A DNA stretch of 64,000 nt, from positions 1-64,000 of the forward strand of contig CANJPT010000007.1 of assembly GCA_947476195.1 (NCBI GenBank), read 5' to 3'. The stretch comes from Lewinellaceae bacterium (lineage in GTDB: Bacteria; Bacteroidota; Bacteroidia; Chitinophagales; Saprospiraceae). This document shows positions 9,174-17,413 of the stretch, piece after piece. The stretch's first letter is position 1; the number at the start of each line of letters is the position of its first letter. Both the position numbers and the translations under genes were made by a program. The notes under the pieces are model-generated. The model saw nothing but the letters and a program-made list of their open reading frames with translations. It did not search any database and was not told where the DNA came from.

Positions 9174-9428
9174 ATGACGGTTCAAAGCAATGTCTACGAC
9201 GAACTGGCCGAGTTTCTGGCCAGCCTTGCCCCTGAGAAGGTCTTGGCTTTCAAACCTTCTGAAAAAAAACAGCATCGACTAAGCGAACTTTTGTCGTTCC
9301 AACAATCGCGCGATCTCACCCTCGCTGAAAAGATGGAAATGGATCACTTTTTCACGCTCGAACGCATCATTAGGGTTGCAAAAGCGCACGCCTTGACGCT
9401 CATATCCCATGAGCCGGCACATTCCTGA
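9174..9428 (+). CDS. Small protein paired with an HNH endonuclease
   Basis: This 84-aa cytosolic protein has no signal peptide or membrane segment and is predicted to be mainly helical. It contains YDELAEFLASLAPEKVLAFK, a charged middle (KKQHRLSELLSFQQ) and DLTLAEKMEMDHFFTLERII. Its last codons overlap the start of the HNH gene by 20 bp in another frame, which implies translational coupling. From memory, similar small proteins occur next to HNH genes in cyanobacteria and Bacteroidota; I could not check this. The order (small protein first, nuclease second, overlapping) resembles antidote-toxin modules, but the function is unproven. Confidence 0.7.
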   Translation: MTVQSNVYDELAEFLASLAPEKVLAFKPSEKKQHRLSELLSFQQSRDLTLAEKMEMDHFFTLERIIRVAKAHALTLISHEPAHS

Positions 9429-9813
9429 GTCAGTTCGCCGTTTTGTCGCGACTCGGGCAGAATTCAAGTGCGAATACTGCCGTCTACCCCAAGAGATAGG
9501 AGGCTTTTCTTTTGAAATTGACCATATTATTAGTCTCAAACATGGTGGAGATTCCAAACATGAGAACCTGGCCTATTGCTGCCCGATTTGCAACGGTTAT
9601 AAAGGTAGCGATGTGGGTTCTTATGTGGAAGGGCAGTTGGTGCGCTTTTTCAATCCTCGCACGGACAATTGGTTTGCTCACTTTACAATAGAAAATGGCT
9701 GGATCAAAGGCTTGACTCCTATTGGAGAAGCGACTGTTGGCATATTTGGCTTCAATCAAATTGAAGATGTGGTTCAACGTCAAAAACTTGCTAGTATTGG
9801 AATGTACCCTTGA
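9409..9813 (+). CDS. HNH endonuclease
   Basis: This 134-aa protein has one HNH domain. CEYCRLPQEIGG supplies the first Cys pair of the zinc site. FEIDHIISLKHGG carries the catalytic DH, and ENLAYCCPICNGYKGSDVG supplies the N residue and the second CxxC. Family members are beta-beta-alpha-metal nucleases that cut DNA or RNA. The length means it is little more than the nuclease domain plus a C-terminal tail (IFGFNQIEDVVQRQ). The start at 9409 overlaps the preceding small gene by 20 bp. The context points to restriction, homing or toxin roles, which the sequence cannot separate. Confidence 0.85.
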   Translation: MSRHIPESVRRFVATRAEFKCEYCRLPQEIGGFSFEIDHIISLKHGGDSKHENLAYCCPICNGYKGSDVGSYVEGQLVRFFNPRTDNWFAHFTIENGWIKGLTPIGEATVGIFGFNQIEDVVQRQKLASIGMYP

Positions 9814-9830
9814 TTAAGGTTGGAATTTAC

Positions 9831-10245
9831 TTACTCCACTAAGACAAACCCCGCCCAGTGATACGGCGCATCCGGATACTTCAGCTTCATATCCCCCCTT
9901 GCGCCTTGCGAAATGCTTCAGGGGTAGTAAGCCCTGCACTGAGCCATTGATGATAAAAATCGGTCATCAGCTCCCGACTAGACTGGTCGCTGACTTTCCA
10001 CAAACTCATGATCAGATATTTTGCCCCGGCGATCTTGAACGCTCGCTGCAACCCGTAAACCCCCTCGTTGCCTTCGATCTCGCCCAAACCCGTTTCGCAG
10101 GCAGAAAGCACCACCCGTTCCGTGTTGGAGAGGTTCATTTGACTGATCTCGTAGGCCGTTAGGATTCCGTCTTCTCTGCCTTCAGGTGGACCAGGCCTGT
10201 TGTGCCCCGGCGAGAATCAACCATGACCGTATCATTGGATGCATA
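9831..10245 (-). pseudogene. CHAT-domain protein, C-terminal remnant with two frameshifts
   Basis: The minus strand encodes pieces of the conserved C-terminus of CHAT (caspase-like) peptidase domains in three frame segments. [17 protein letters not shown] is followed, after a 1-nt shift near 10190, by [20 protein letters not shown] and [15 protein letters not shown]. The latter contains the catalytic Cys motif SACETG. After a second shift in a six-G run near 9897 the ending is [19 protein letters not shown] and a stop at 9831. Everything N-terminal to the last roughly 135 residues is absent, because the DnaJ-like gene begins at 10336. This is a decayed copy; the track's 9887..10138 ORF is only its middle part. 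Confidence 0.85.
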
Positions 10246-10335
10246 TTCCTTACTTCAGTTTCCCCACCTTCGGTAACTTTGCAGCCGCTTTCATGTTGTA
10301 GCTAATCTGTACGACCTGTTCGGCCATCCAACACA

Positions 10336-11145
10336 GTGGAAATCAAAGGCAAAATACTCTGCGGCATCGCCGGCATCTTTCTGTTCGACCTCCTGGGAAT
10401 ACCCTTTGGAGGGCTGATCGGCTTTTTTGTAGGGTCCTGGCTGGGGCATTATTTTTTTGACCAACCCAAAGAGAACACAACCTCGGACACCGAATTTAAG
10501 GCCTATCAGCGGCGGCAAGGAGAGTTTATTTTCCATGTATTCAGGCTTTGCGCCAAACTGGCCAAGGCAGATGGCCCCATCAACGAACGCGAAGTATCGC
10601 ATATGGAAAGGCTCATGCGTCATCAATTCAGGATGAACGAACGGGGCCGGTTGCAAGCCGTTAAAATCTGGAAGAACGCCAAGGAATCCAATGATACTTT
10701 TGAGCAGTATGCCCGCGCTTTCTTCGAGGGTTTTGGCCGGGACCGCCATCATGTCCTGAATATGCTGGATCTGCTGTTTGCAACCGCTGCTGCCGATGGT
10801 GGGCTACACCCAAGAGAAGAAGAAATGCTGCTCCGGGCTGCCGGAATTTTCCAGGTCGGTCGGCTGCAGTACGAGCGTGTAAAGTCCCGCTTCTACCAAA
10901 CGCGGGCGAGCGGAGGCATGCAACAGCCTCGTTGGGATCCACTCGATCCGCACTACGCCATTCTCGGCGCAGAAATGACTGACAGCCTCGATACCATCAA
11001 GAAAAAATACCGTGCCCTGGCTATGACGTGGCACCCTGATAAAATGGCAAGCAAAGGGGTATCAACAGACGCGATCCGCCATGCCAAGGAAAAATTTCAA
11101 CAGATCAATGAGGCGTATGAGAAGATCACGGAAGCACGAAAGTGA
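10336..11145 (+). CDS. DjlA-like membrane co-chaperone (TerB + DnaJ domain)
   Basis: The protein is 269 aa from a GTG start at 10336. An N-terminal membrane segment (LCGIAGIFLFDLLGIPFGG, glycine-rich) is followed by a TerB-like helical domain at about residues 65-185 (LAKADGPINEREVSHMERLM, then ATAAADGGLHPREEEMLL). A C-terminal J domain at about 205-269 includes AMTWHPDKMASKG with the HPD motif that stimulates Hsp70 ATPase. This order matches DjlA, an inner-membrane DnaK partner. It is about the same length as E. coli DjlA. A CHAT remnant lies upstream and a miniature element (11186..11276) downstream. It is probably transcribed alone. Confidence 0.9.
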   Translation: MEIKGKILCGIAGIFLFDLLGIPFGGLIGFFVGSWLGHYFFDQPKENTTSDTEFKAYQRRQGEFIFHVFRLCAKLAKADGPINEREVSHMERLMRHQFRMNERGRLQAVKIWKNAKESNDTFEQYARAFFEGFGRDRHHVLNMLDLLFATAAADGGLHPREEEMLLRAAGIFQVGRLQYERVKSRFYQTRASGGMQQPRWDPLDPHYAILGAEMTDSLDTIKKKYRALAMTWHPDKMASKGVSTDAIRHAKEKFQQINEAYEKITEARK

Positions 11146-11185
11146 GTGCTTAAATTTTTTGCTAAGGAACATGTGAGTCTTACCC

Positions 11186-11276
11186 CACACTACTGGACAT
11201 TTTCTAAAATCGAGACTTATAAGATTTTTGGAAACCTTATAGGTCTGGGGGCAAAACAAAAATGTCCAGTAGTATG
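11186..11276. mobile_element. 91-bp miniature transposable element, copy A
   Basis: Terminal inverted repeats CACACTACTGGACATTTT and AAAATGTCCAGTAGTATG enclose an inner inverted repeat based on GACCTATAAGG and CCTTATAGGTC. The element is bounded on both sides by the identical 9-mer GTCTTACCC (11177..11185 and 11277..11285), read as a target-site duplication. It encodes no protein. It lies between the DjlA-like gene and the convergent 11316..12932 gene. Confidence 0.85.
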
Positions 11277-11315
11277 GTCTTACCCACCCAATGATGGAGC
11301 AGAATAAACCATGGG

Positions 11316-12932
11316 TTAATTATGACTTGTAGCGTAGGTTTTTTCTACTTTTTGACTGAATTGGTCATAAATTTCATCCGGGATTTTGTGCCGCATAGAC
11401 TGGAGGAGTTGCTTGAGCTTCAGGTATTCTCCCTCAGTCAATACATCATCTTCCATAAAAGCACCGAAGAGTTCAAGGAAATTTTCACTAATGCTTCGGG
11501 CGAATTCGATCCGCTTCACCATATCTTCAATAAAAGCCAAAAAGTAGAGCCCCTCGATATAACCCAACTTCCTTTTTAGTACCAAGCTATCCACTTCGTA
11601 TTTTATTGCTTCAAGGCTCCGCGTGGCTGCTTCTGCCGTAGTTTGTTGGTTTTCAAAACCACTGAATACCAACCGGGCTTGATCGCCGTAACGGCGGATA
11701 ATCTGCTCGCGACGGCGGAACATCCAATAGCCCGCCAAAGCAGTAAGCAGTGCTGTGATGCCCACCATCGTTATTTCTACAAAATAGCCTGTTTCTTTTA
11801 GTATCTGAACAACCTGAGCAAAATAACTTGAACCTGCTTCCATTCCATTGTTCCGGATGGTATACTCAATTGGATCAAAATCCTTTTCCGTAATAGGAGC
11901 AACCGGCTGAAGCGCATTCAAATGGCTCATTACAGCCATTTTGTATTTTTCGCGTTCAGCGTCCATGTAAAGGGGACGAATGTTGGCTCCCTGCCCCAAC
12001 TGATGTCCTTCTGAATATTTTTTCCGGAGTAACTGGTTGGTTTTCAGGAAACAAAAAAGGAATCGCTGCATTTGCGCCGTATCACGCAAGGCGGCGAGTC
12101 TGGCGGGATCTGTTTCGGCGCCACGTTCCTGCATACGGAGCCATGCGACCAGATCCCGGGGACTGATATCCAGTGGAACCCGATCGCCCAGACGTTTGAA
12201 ATGCTCGCCATTAAATTCAACGACGGCCCCGGGGCCGAAGTGCGTAATGGAAATCAGGTAGAAATTTTCAGGCATTTCCACTTGTTTCCCGCCCACTTCT
12301 GCCACTGTTTTTTTTGCACTGAGGGCCTCCCACAAAGCAGGCCCAAAAAAGGTTTCGGGGTTGATCTTATCAAAATTATCCACCACCGCCACAAATTTCT
12401 GATTGGGATTTTGGCGACAGCGTTCCCAAAAAAGGAGCAGTTCTCCAGGGTGAAATACCCCCATCTCATCCTCCCGGCCAATATATTTTTTATGGTATTC
12501 AAGGTCAAACCAAGGCGCACAATCAATCTGCAAAACCCGGTCATAACTCCCGGCTAATAGGTTAGCGACGCGTTTACCCTGCTTGGTAGCTCCTACCCCG
12601 GTCACTCCGGAGACGACGATGCGCCGCAAAGGGGATATGGCTACCGCCCGTGCAAGTTTTTGAAAAGAGGTCCACTCAATATTCGCCACGGAGGGCTGCA
12701 TTGCAAGCCGGAATGCGGTGCTGTCGCCGCCCTTAAAAGGGAGATTATGTATCTGGCAATAAAGGGCTTGCAAAGAATCCGGCACTTCAGAAATAAGTAT
12801 TGCCGGTTGTTGAAGCAAGCTGGCCGACTCAGACCACAGCGGGTCGGGCCGGTTGCGAGTGCCTAGCCAGATAAGCACAAGCACTATCACTGCGAACGAT
12901 AGAACGCGGGAAAACGGGAGCTGGGAGGCCAA
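11316..12932 (-). CDS. Membrane-anchored P-loop-like protein with degenerate Walker motifs
   Basis: This 538-aa protein has one N-terminal membrane helix (residues 10-24, VLSFAVIVLVLIWLG) and a second near 388-405 (EITMVGITALLTALAGYWMF). Between them is an NTPase-like domain. RIVVSGVTGVGATKQGKRVA (about 104) has the spacing of a Walker A loop but reads GAT where GK[ST] is expected. KFVAVVDNFDKINPETF (about 177) resembles Walker B with DN in place of DE. The C-terminal 130 residues are charged and helical. I do not recognise a named family; it may be a non-catalytic AAA/STAND relative. The TTG start is forced: two stop codons lie directly upstream, and the first internal ATG would remove the first membrane helix. 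Confidence 0.65.
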   Translation of the reverse strand: MASQLPFSRVLSFAVIVLVLIWLGTRNRPDPLWSESASLLQQPAILISEVPDSLQALYCQIHNLPFKGGDSTAFRLAMQPSVANIEWTSFQKLARAVAISPLRRIVVSGVTGVGATKQGKRVANLLAGSYDRVLQIDCAPWFDLEYHKKYIGREDEMGVFHPGELLLFWERCRQNPNQKFVAVVDNFDKINPETFFGPALWEALSAKKTVAEVGGKQVEMPENFYLISITHFGPGAVVEFNGEHFKRLGDRVPLDISPRDLVAWLRMQERGAETDPARLAALRDTAQMQRFLFCFLKTNQLLRKKYSEGHQLGQGANIRPLYMDAEREKYKMAVMSHLNALQPVAPITEKDFDPIEYTIRNNGMEAGSSYFAQVVQILKETGYFVEITMVGITALLTALAGYWMFRRREQIIRRYGDQARLVFSGFENQQTTAEAATRSLEAIKYEVDSLVLKRKLGYIEGLYFLAFIEDMVKRIEFARSISENFLELFGAFMEDDVLTEGEYLKLKQLLQSMRHKIPDEIYDQFSQKVEKTYATSHN

Positions 12933-12969
12933 TTATTAAAGGTTTGGTGCAAGGCGAAGGTAGTCATCC

Positions 12970-13827
12970 TCAACGTTTTGCCTCAAAAGGAAATTTCAGA
13001 CCCCAATATTCTTTGAGTACCATTTTTACAGATCCGACCGAAACCGGCGATTCGATGAGCAGCGGAATTCGATTCTTATCATCCGAAACCCATACCGTCA
13101 TTTGAGCATCCTCTTTAAAAACATTCCCTGCGATAACCTCTGGATGAAACTTGAGTGTTTTGTAATGCCCCATTTTGTACAGTTTCTTATCCTCATCCTT
13201 GCCCATGTAATTCATTTTCAGTGGATATTCCGCTTTATCCATAAAGACGCTAAAGGGCACCGTGTAGCCAGCTTGTTGACTCTCGTAGTCAACTAACCGC
13301 AGTTTGTAAAGGCTGGAAAGCACATCATTGCAATCAGATTTAACTGTGTGTTCTGTTTTTTCTTCCGTACCACCGCGCCAGGGCGCACGCCAAACGGTCA
13401 TTTTCCGGGCCGTTTGATTAAAGGATATTTTTTCAAAAATATGGTAATTCCCCTCGTTTACACATCGTTCGGAATAGTTGGGGAGAAAGGTATTTTTGTC
13501 TACCCAGGAGTCATACTCATCTTTTGCACTAAAAAACCAATTGTAAGAATCGTAGGTCTCACCGGTTGCCTTGTAGTGATATTGGTTGCCTTCATCAAAT
13601 ATCTGAAAGGTAACTTCGCCTGCAGGTACCCAGATAAAGTTGAGGTTATAGTAAATCTTATAGCTCAGCCGTTCTCCATGTTGGAAAGCTACATCAATAG
13701 CTTGTGCTTCGGTAGGTTCTTGAATTTTCTGTAGGTTGTCACTTTTAGGCAAAGCATAGCCCATCATTGTGAAAATCAGAACGGCAAAAATTCCAAAAGT
13801 TGAATTTTTCATGGCTTTCGTTTTCAT
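12970..13827 (-). CDS. DUF3108 domain protein (exported)
   Basis: I chose the internal ATG at 13827, giving 286 aa, because MKTKAMKNSTFGIFAVLIF, then TMMGYALPKS, is a credible signal peptide; the longer track ORF adds an unlikely extension. The mature protein carries the DUF3108 pattern: FQHGERLSYKIYYNLNFIWV (about 50), AGEVTF, WRAPWRGGTEE, then SSLYKLRLVDY and a C-terminal DKNRIPLLIESPVSVGSVK. Family members are periplasmic or outer-membrane-associated beta-rich proteins without a firm function. It lies 3' of OmpA with a terminator hairpin between, so it probably has its own promoter. Confidence 0.8.
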   Translation of the reverse strand: MKTKAMKNSTFGIFAVLIFTMMGYALPKSDNLQKIQEPTEAQAIDVAFQHGERLSYKIYYNLNFIWVPAGEVTFQIFDEGNQYHYKATGETYDSYNWFFSAKDEYDSWVDKNTFLPNYSERCVNEGNYHIFEKISFNQTARKMTVWRAPWRGGTEEKTEHTVKSDCNDVLSSLYKLRLVDYESQQAGYTVPFSVFMDKAEYPLKMNYMGKDEDKKLYKMGHYKTLKFHPEVIAGNVFKEDAQMTVWVSDDKNRIPLLIESPVSVGSVKMVLKEYWGLKFPFEAKR

Positions 13828-13927
13828 ACACACATGTTTTGGAAGATAGACGTAGGAAATTAAATAAGTACCAACCAACGTGGACAAAATCAGGTTTATT
13901 ATCCCCCTCATTATTTGTTATAAAAAA

Positions 13928-13956
13928 TGGGCAACCCCTGAATCAAGGATTGCCCA
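13928..13956 (-). terminator. Rho-independent terminator of the OmpA-family gene
   Basis: On the minus strand a TGGGCAA stem pairs with TTGCCCA and is followed by TTTTTTA, 24 nt after the OmpA-family stop at 13980. Confidence 0.75.
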
Positions 13957-13979
13957 TCGTATTAGCTGAAGACTATCAA

Positions 13980-15422
13980 TTAATAGCCAGCATCTTTGTT
14001 GCCTTTGAAGCTGCCTTTGCCTGCCTCTTTGCCTGCTGGGCGAGCCATTTCTGTTTCGCCTTTTACTACGCGAAATTCCACGCGACGGTTGATCGAGCTA
14101 GTACCTTTTTCAGGAACGAGGTTGGTTGTTTCGCCAGCCCAGTTCAGGATAAGACGCTTACGGTCAACACCGTACTGCGAAACGAGCATATCGATTGCGG
14201 CTTTTGCACGGTTGTAAGAAAGTACAGCATTGTAACCTTCAGAACCACGATCGTCAGTGTGACCTACAGCCACCACTTTGATATTTGGGTTGTTTTTCAA
14301 CACCGTAGCCACTTGGTAAAGTTTTTCGTACTCGTTGTAACGCACATCGAAGCTGTTGTCAGCAAAGCTTACCATTGGGAAGAACCACTCATTGGACTGA
14401 GGCGTTGGGAACTTGATCGCAGCGATTTTTGCATCCACGATACGGTTCACGTCGCTTTCAGTGATTGGTTTTGGCACTTGAGCTACGCCGTCTTTGTTCA
14501 CGGTGTAACCTGGAGGAGAGAAAGGCTCTTTGTCCATGTAGTTAGGCACTTTGTCACCATCAGAGTCAAGGGTAACACCTTTGGTATCAACACGTGCACC
14601 AGCAGGGCTGTTGTCTTCGTCGTCGATTGTGTCGATGATACCATCACCGTCTGTATCGGTTGGATCGTAGATTGGGCGTTTTTCGAGATCCGAAATAGCC
14701 TTTCCAGCAGACGCCATCGGGTCAGCCCAGTAAAGTGGCTCAGATTTTTTGTTACCAGCTTTGTCTTTGCCGCCAATGTTGAAATTCAACGAAAGGTGTG
14801 GCCAGTGAAATGCGTCACGGTAAGTGGTGCGGTTGTCGCCAACGTTTTGGTCGCCGTCGAGCAAGTCACCGTTAGAGCCAAGTACTTGTGCTACTGTGTA
14901 CTCCAGACCAAGGTTGAATTTTGAGTTGAAGCGAAAAGCAAGACCAGCGCCTACTTCGACAGTTGCTCCGGAATACTTTTCTGAGGTAGCAGCACCACTA
15001 GGGTTTGTTACATCAAAAGAAGAGTAGCCCAGGCCACCAAATACATTAAGACCTACTTTGCGGTAAGGCTTGTCGAAACGCAGGTTGTTTACGGTCATGA
15101 CCAATTGGCCGCTTCCAGAGAACCAATTAGTTTCAGAAGTGCGGGAATCTGGTGCAGCGTTTTCATTTTTCATGGCACCGTACACACCTCCTGCGCGAAC
15201 AGAAAATACATGTCCAAGTGATTTACGTACGTGCAAGCCACCGCCAAAGCCAGGGAATTTAGCGTCGATGTCACCAAGCACCATCGGGGTGCCAAGGTCA
15301 ACACCTATTTCCCATTGGTCGGCAGGGGTGAATGAACGATAGGTTGAGCCTGCTTCTTGAGCAGCCAAACCAAGTCCAAAAAAGGTTAAAAGGAGCGCAA
15401 AGGTGAATTTCCGAACCGTCAT
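13980..15422 (-). CDS. OmpA-family outer-membrane protein with calcium-binding-type repeats
   Basis: The protein is 480 aa with signal peptide MTVRKFTFALLLTFFGLGL, then AAQ. An N-terminal eight-strand-like barrel domain occupies about residues 30-220 (WEIGVDLGTPMVLGDID). A linker with Asp-rich thrombospondin-3-type motifs follows at about 250-300 (DPTDTDGDGIIDTIDDED, DSDGDKVPNYMDKEPF). The C-terminal OmpA peptidoglycan-binding domain at about 350-460 contains VAVGHTDDRGSEGYNAVLSY and NRAKAAIDML, with the conserved Asp and Arg that contact diaminopimelate (SINRRVEFRV). It is predicted to tether the outer membrane to peptidoglycan. A strong terminator follows. Confidence 0.92.
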   Translation of the reverse strand: MTVRKFTFALLLTFFGLGLAAQEAGSTYRSFTPADQWEIGVDLGTPMVLGDIDAKFPGFGGGLHVRKSLGHVFSVRAGGVYGAMKNENAAPDSRTSETNWFSGSGQLVMTVNNLRFDKPYRKVGLNVFGGLGYSSFDVTNPSGAATSEKYSGATVEVGAGLAFRFNSKFNLGLEYTVAQVLGSNGDLLDGDQNVGDNRTTYRDAFHWPHLSLNFNIGGKDKAGNKKSEPLYWADPMASAGKAISDLEKRPIYDPTDTDGDGIIDTIDDEDNSPAGARVDTKGVTLDSDGDKVPNYMDKEPFSPPGYTVNKDGVAQVPKPITESDVNRIVDAKIAAIKFPTPQSNEWFFPMVSFADNSFDVRYNEYEKLYQVATVLKNNPNIKVVAVGHTDDRGSEGYNAVLSYNRAKAAIDMLVSQYGVDRKRLILNWAGETTNLVPEKGTSSINRRVEFRVVKGETEMARPAGKEAGKGSFKGNKDAGY

Positions 15423-15556
15423 AAGGTTGCTGAATTTTTAATGAAATGAATGTTACAGTTTTGTTCGTTTTCCGTTGTCTTGGGGAAATATTCTTCGAAA
15501 ATCAGAATCTTAACCAGATATGATGATAAAAACAGAGCAATGGTAAGCAGAAAAAA

Positions 15557-16792
15557 TCAAATGCCCAGCTTTTTCAAGGCCAAAAATAGGGCGGTGGTGG
15601 ATATTTTTCGGTTAGAATCGTTATTTTTTCTTACTTCTTCTAAAGCGCGGCGAATAGTGACCGATGTATCTGAGAAAATAGCACGGTCAGTTATGACTGC
15701 ATCGGGCTGCATCAGGTAGGCAAAAACACGCGCCATCCCACAATTGGAGATGAAATCCGGAATCACAGCTGTATGCTCATCAGTAAAGCGCGCAGTAGGG
15801 CCAAAGAACACCTGGTCGTCTACAAATGGAACATTTGCACCACAAGCGACCACTTCGAGACCGCCTTCCAACATAGCATCTACCTGCGCTCTGGTCACGA
15901 GTTTGGAAGCTGCGCCCGGGATAAAAATATCCGCGCCCATTTTCCAGATCTTCTCATTTATTTCCTCGAACGGCAACAAGTTGTGGGCAGTGATCTTGTT
16001 CCCTATTTTTTCGTTGAATAAGTGTTTGACCTCCTCCAAAGGGAGACCTTCCGGAGCCAGGATACCTCCAACACGGTCGATGATCCCAACGATCTTTACG
16101 CCTTCTTTGGCCAGATAACAAGCGGCAGCAGATGCCACATTGCCCCAACCCTGTATGATGGCGGTTTTGCCGCTCACAGAACCATGATGGAAAATATCGT
16201 AATAATGCCGTACTGATTCGGCCACCCCGTACCCTGTGATCAGGTCAGCTACTGCATACTTGTGCTGACCACCTTCGGGCACATATTCAGGATCTTCTAC
16301 AATTTTCGTGCAGCCGTAGCGAAGTTGACCAATAATATTGATCTGTTGGCCTTCAGTGGGTTTTAGGTGCCCACGCACTATACCTTCCTGCGGATGCCAA
16401 AGGCCCAAGGCCTCGGTAATAGGCACCACGTCTTTGATCTCGTCGACGTTGAGGTCGCCGCCTGTGCCGTAATAATTTTTTAAAAGAGGGAGTACGGCGC
16501 GATACCAACGTTCCAACACCTCTACACGACGAGGGTCAGATGGGTCGAAATTGATGCCGCTTTTTGCGCCGCCAATAGCAGGACCGCATACACTAAACTT
16601 GATCTCCATCACTTTTGCAAGTGAAACGACTTCCTCGCAAGTCAGACCTTTGCGCATCCGGGTTCCGCCACCTGCCGCGCCATTGCGCAGCGAATTTATG
16701 ACGATCCAGCCTTCCGCGCCCGTTTCTTCATCATGCCATTCAAAAATGATCTCGGGCTTTTTCTCCTTGTACTTTTGTAGGAGGCTTTCCAT
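15557..16792 (-). CDS. Glu/Leu/Phe/Val dehydrogenase family enzyme
   Basis: This 411-aa amino-acid dehydrogenase catalyses NAD(P)-dependent oxidative deamination or reductive amination of an amino acid. The substrate-binding region has AAGGGTRMRKGLTCEEV (about 40) and CGPAIGGAKSGINFD with a catalytic-type Lys (about 70-80). YYGTGGDLNVDEI (about 112) carries the catalytic Asp. The Rossmann domain has TAIIQGWGNVASAAACYLA (about 215). The length and motifs fit the hexameric glutamate dehydrogenase-like group, but substrate specificity is undetermined. A TACTTTTG box upstream (about 16832, minus strand) is a plausible promoter with a roughly 40-nt leader. The nearest neighbours are unrelated in function. 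Confidence 0.9.
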   Translation of the reverse strand: MESLLQKYKEKKPEIIFEWHDEETGAEGWIVINSLRNGAAGGGTRMRKGLTCEEVVSLAKVMEIKFSVCGPAIGGAKSGINFDPSDPRRVEVLERWYRAVLPLLKNYYGTGGDLNVDEIKDVVPITEALGLWHPQEGIVRGHLKPTEGQQINIIGQLRYGCTKIVEDPEYVPEGGQHKYAVADLITGYGVAESVRHYYDIFHHGSVSGKTAIIQGWGNVASAAACYLAKEGVKIVGIIDRVGGILAPEGLPLEEVKHLFNEKIGNKITAHNLLPFEEINEKIWKMGADIFIPGAASKLVTRAQVDAMLEGGLEVVACGANVPFVDDQVFFGPTARFTDEHTAVIPDFISNCGMARVFAYLMQPDAVITDRAIFSDTSVTIRRALEEVRKNNDSNRKISTTALFLALKKLGI

Positions 16793-16921
16793 ACTTTATG
16801 TGGTCTATAAATTGATCAGAGCAAAATTAGGGTGCAAAAGTAGCGAAAGGTGAAGCGAAATTTATGCTACCTTTTTCAAACGTTTAAATTCATTTTATTT
16901 TTGAGGAACGCAAAATGAATT

Positions 16922-17347
16922 TCAATCCACCTGAATCCCCCGTACTGTTTCTCCCAATATCTCGATTTTCACCCGTACCAAATTGTCAGGGAACAAATGC
17001 TCCGCCAATTGCGGCCATTCGATCACGCAGTACCAGGGATCATACAGCAAATCCTCCAAACCAATATCGAAAGCCTCCGGTGCCGAACGCAACCGGTAAA
17101 GGTCAAGATGGTGAAAAAGGCTGACGGAGCCGTCAACTTCGACATAACTATATTGATTCACCAGCGAAAACGTGGGACTGGCGGTATTTTCCCTTACGCC
17201 AAGGTACTTGCAAATGGCTTTAACCAGGGTGGTTTTGCCAGCACCCATATCGCCGTAAAGTGCGATCTTACGTCGGCTGGCAAGGGTTTGCAAAATTTTT
17301 GGCACCAGGATCTCTAAATCATCCGGGGAATTTAATATCCATTCCAT
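16922..17347 (-). CDS. tsaE: TsaE, ATPase for tRNA t6A modification
   Basis: This 141-aa protein works with TsaB, TsaC and TsaD in making N6-threonylcarbamoyladenosine at position 37 of ANN-decoding tRNAs. The Walker A motif ALYGDMGAGKTTLVKAI lies near residue 34, followed by the family block ENTASPTFSLVNQYSYV (about 57), HHLDLYRL (about 82) and YCVIEWPQL (about 108). The length is normal. The start ATG at 17347 lies 5 nt behind a minus-strand TACCTTTG box. It is divergent from murF-alr across a palindromic 66-bp spacer. Confidence 0.95.
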   Translation of the reverse strand: MEWILNSPDDLEILVPKILQTLASRRKIALYGDMGAGKTTLVKAICKYLGVRENTASPTFSLVNQYSYVEVDGSVSLFHHLDLYRLRSAPEAFDIGLEDLLYDPWYCVIEWPQLAEHLFPDNLVRVKIEILGETVRGIQVD

Positions 17348-17352
17348 GGAGG

Positions 17353-17409
17353 CAAAGGTAGATAGAGCCCCGAGGTTTTCAAAAACCTCGGGGCTCTATT
17401 CTACCTTTG
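17353..17409. promoter_or_regulatory. Divergent promoter palindrome between tsaE and murF-alr
   Basis: The 57-bp spacer is one imperfect palindrome. Each outer end is a TACCTTTG -7 box (minus 17353..17360, plus 17402..17409), 5 and 4 nt before the respective start codons. The core pairs AGAGCCCCGAGGTTTT with AAAACCTCGGGGCTCT around a 2-nt loop, with one unpaired T. The core could be an operator or a captured repeat. It cannot usefully be a terminator for either gene because both start here. Confidence 0.65.
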
Positions 17410-17413
17410 TGCT

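Noticed and set aside
10291-10942. 153- and 93-aa minus-strand ORFs
   Set aside because: They are antisense to the DjlA-like gene, whose TerB and J-domain motifs are unambiguous.
11186-11276. Miniature element first read as a rho-independent terminator
   Set aside because: It has no T tract, and it has conserved 18-bp ends and an exact 9-bp flanking duplication shared in style by three other loci.
13800-14924. 374-aa plus-strand ORF
   Set aside because: It lies antisense to OmpA and its terminator, with no family resemblance; OmpA motifs are clear on the other strand.
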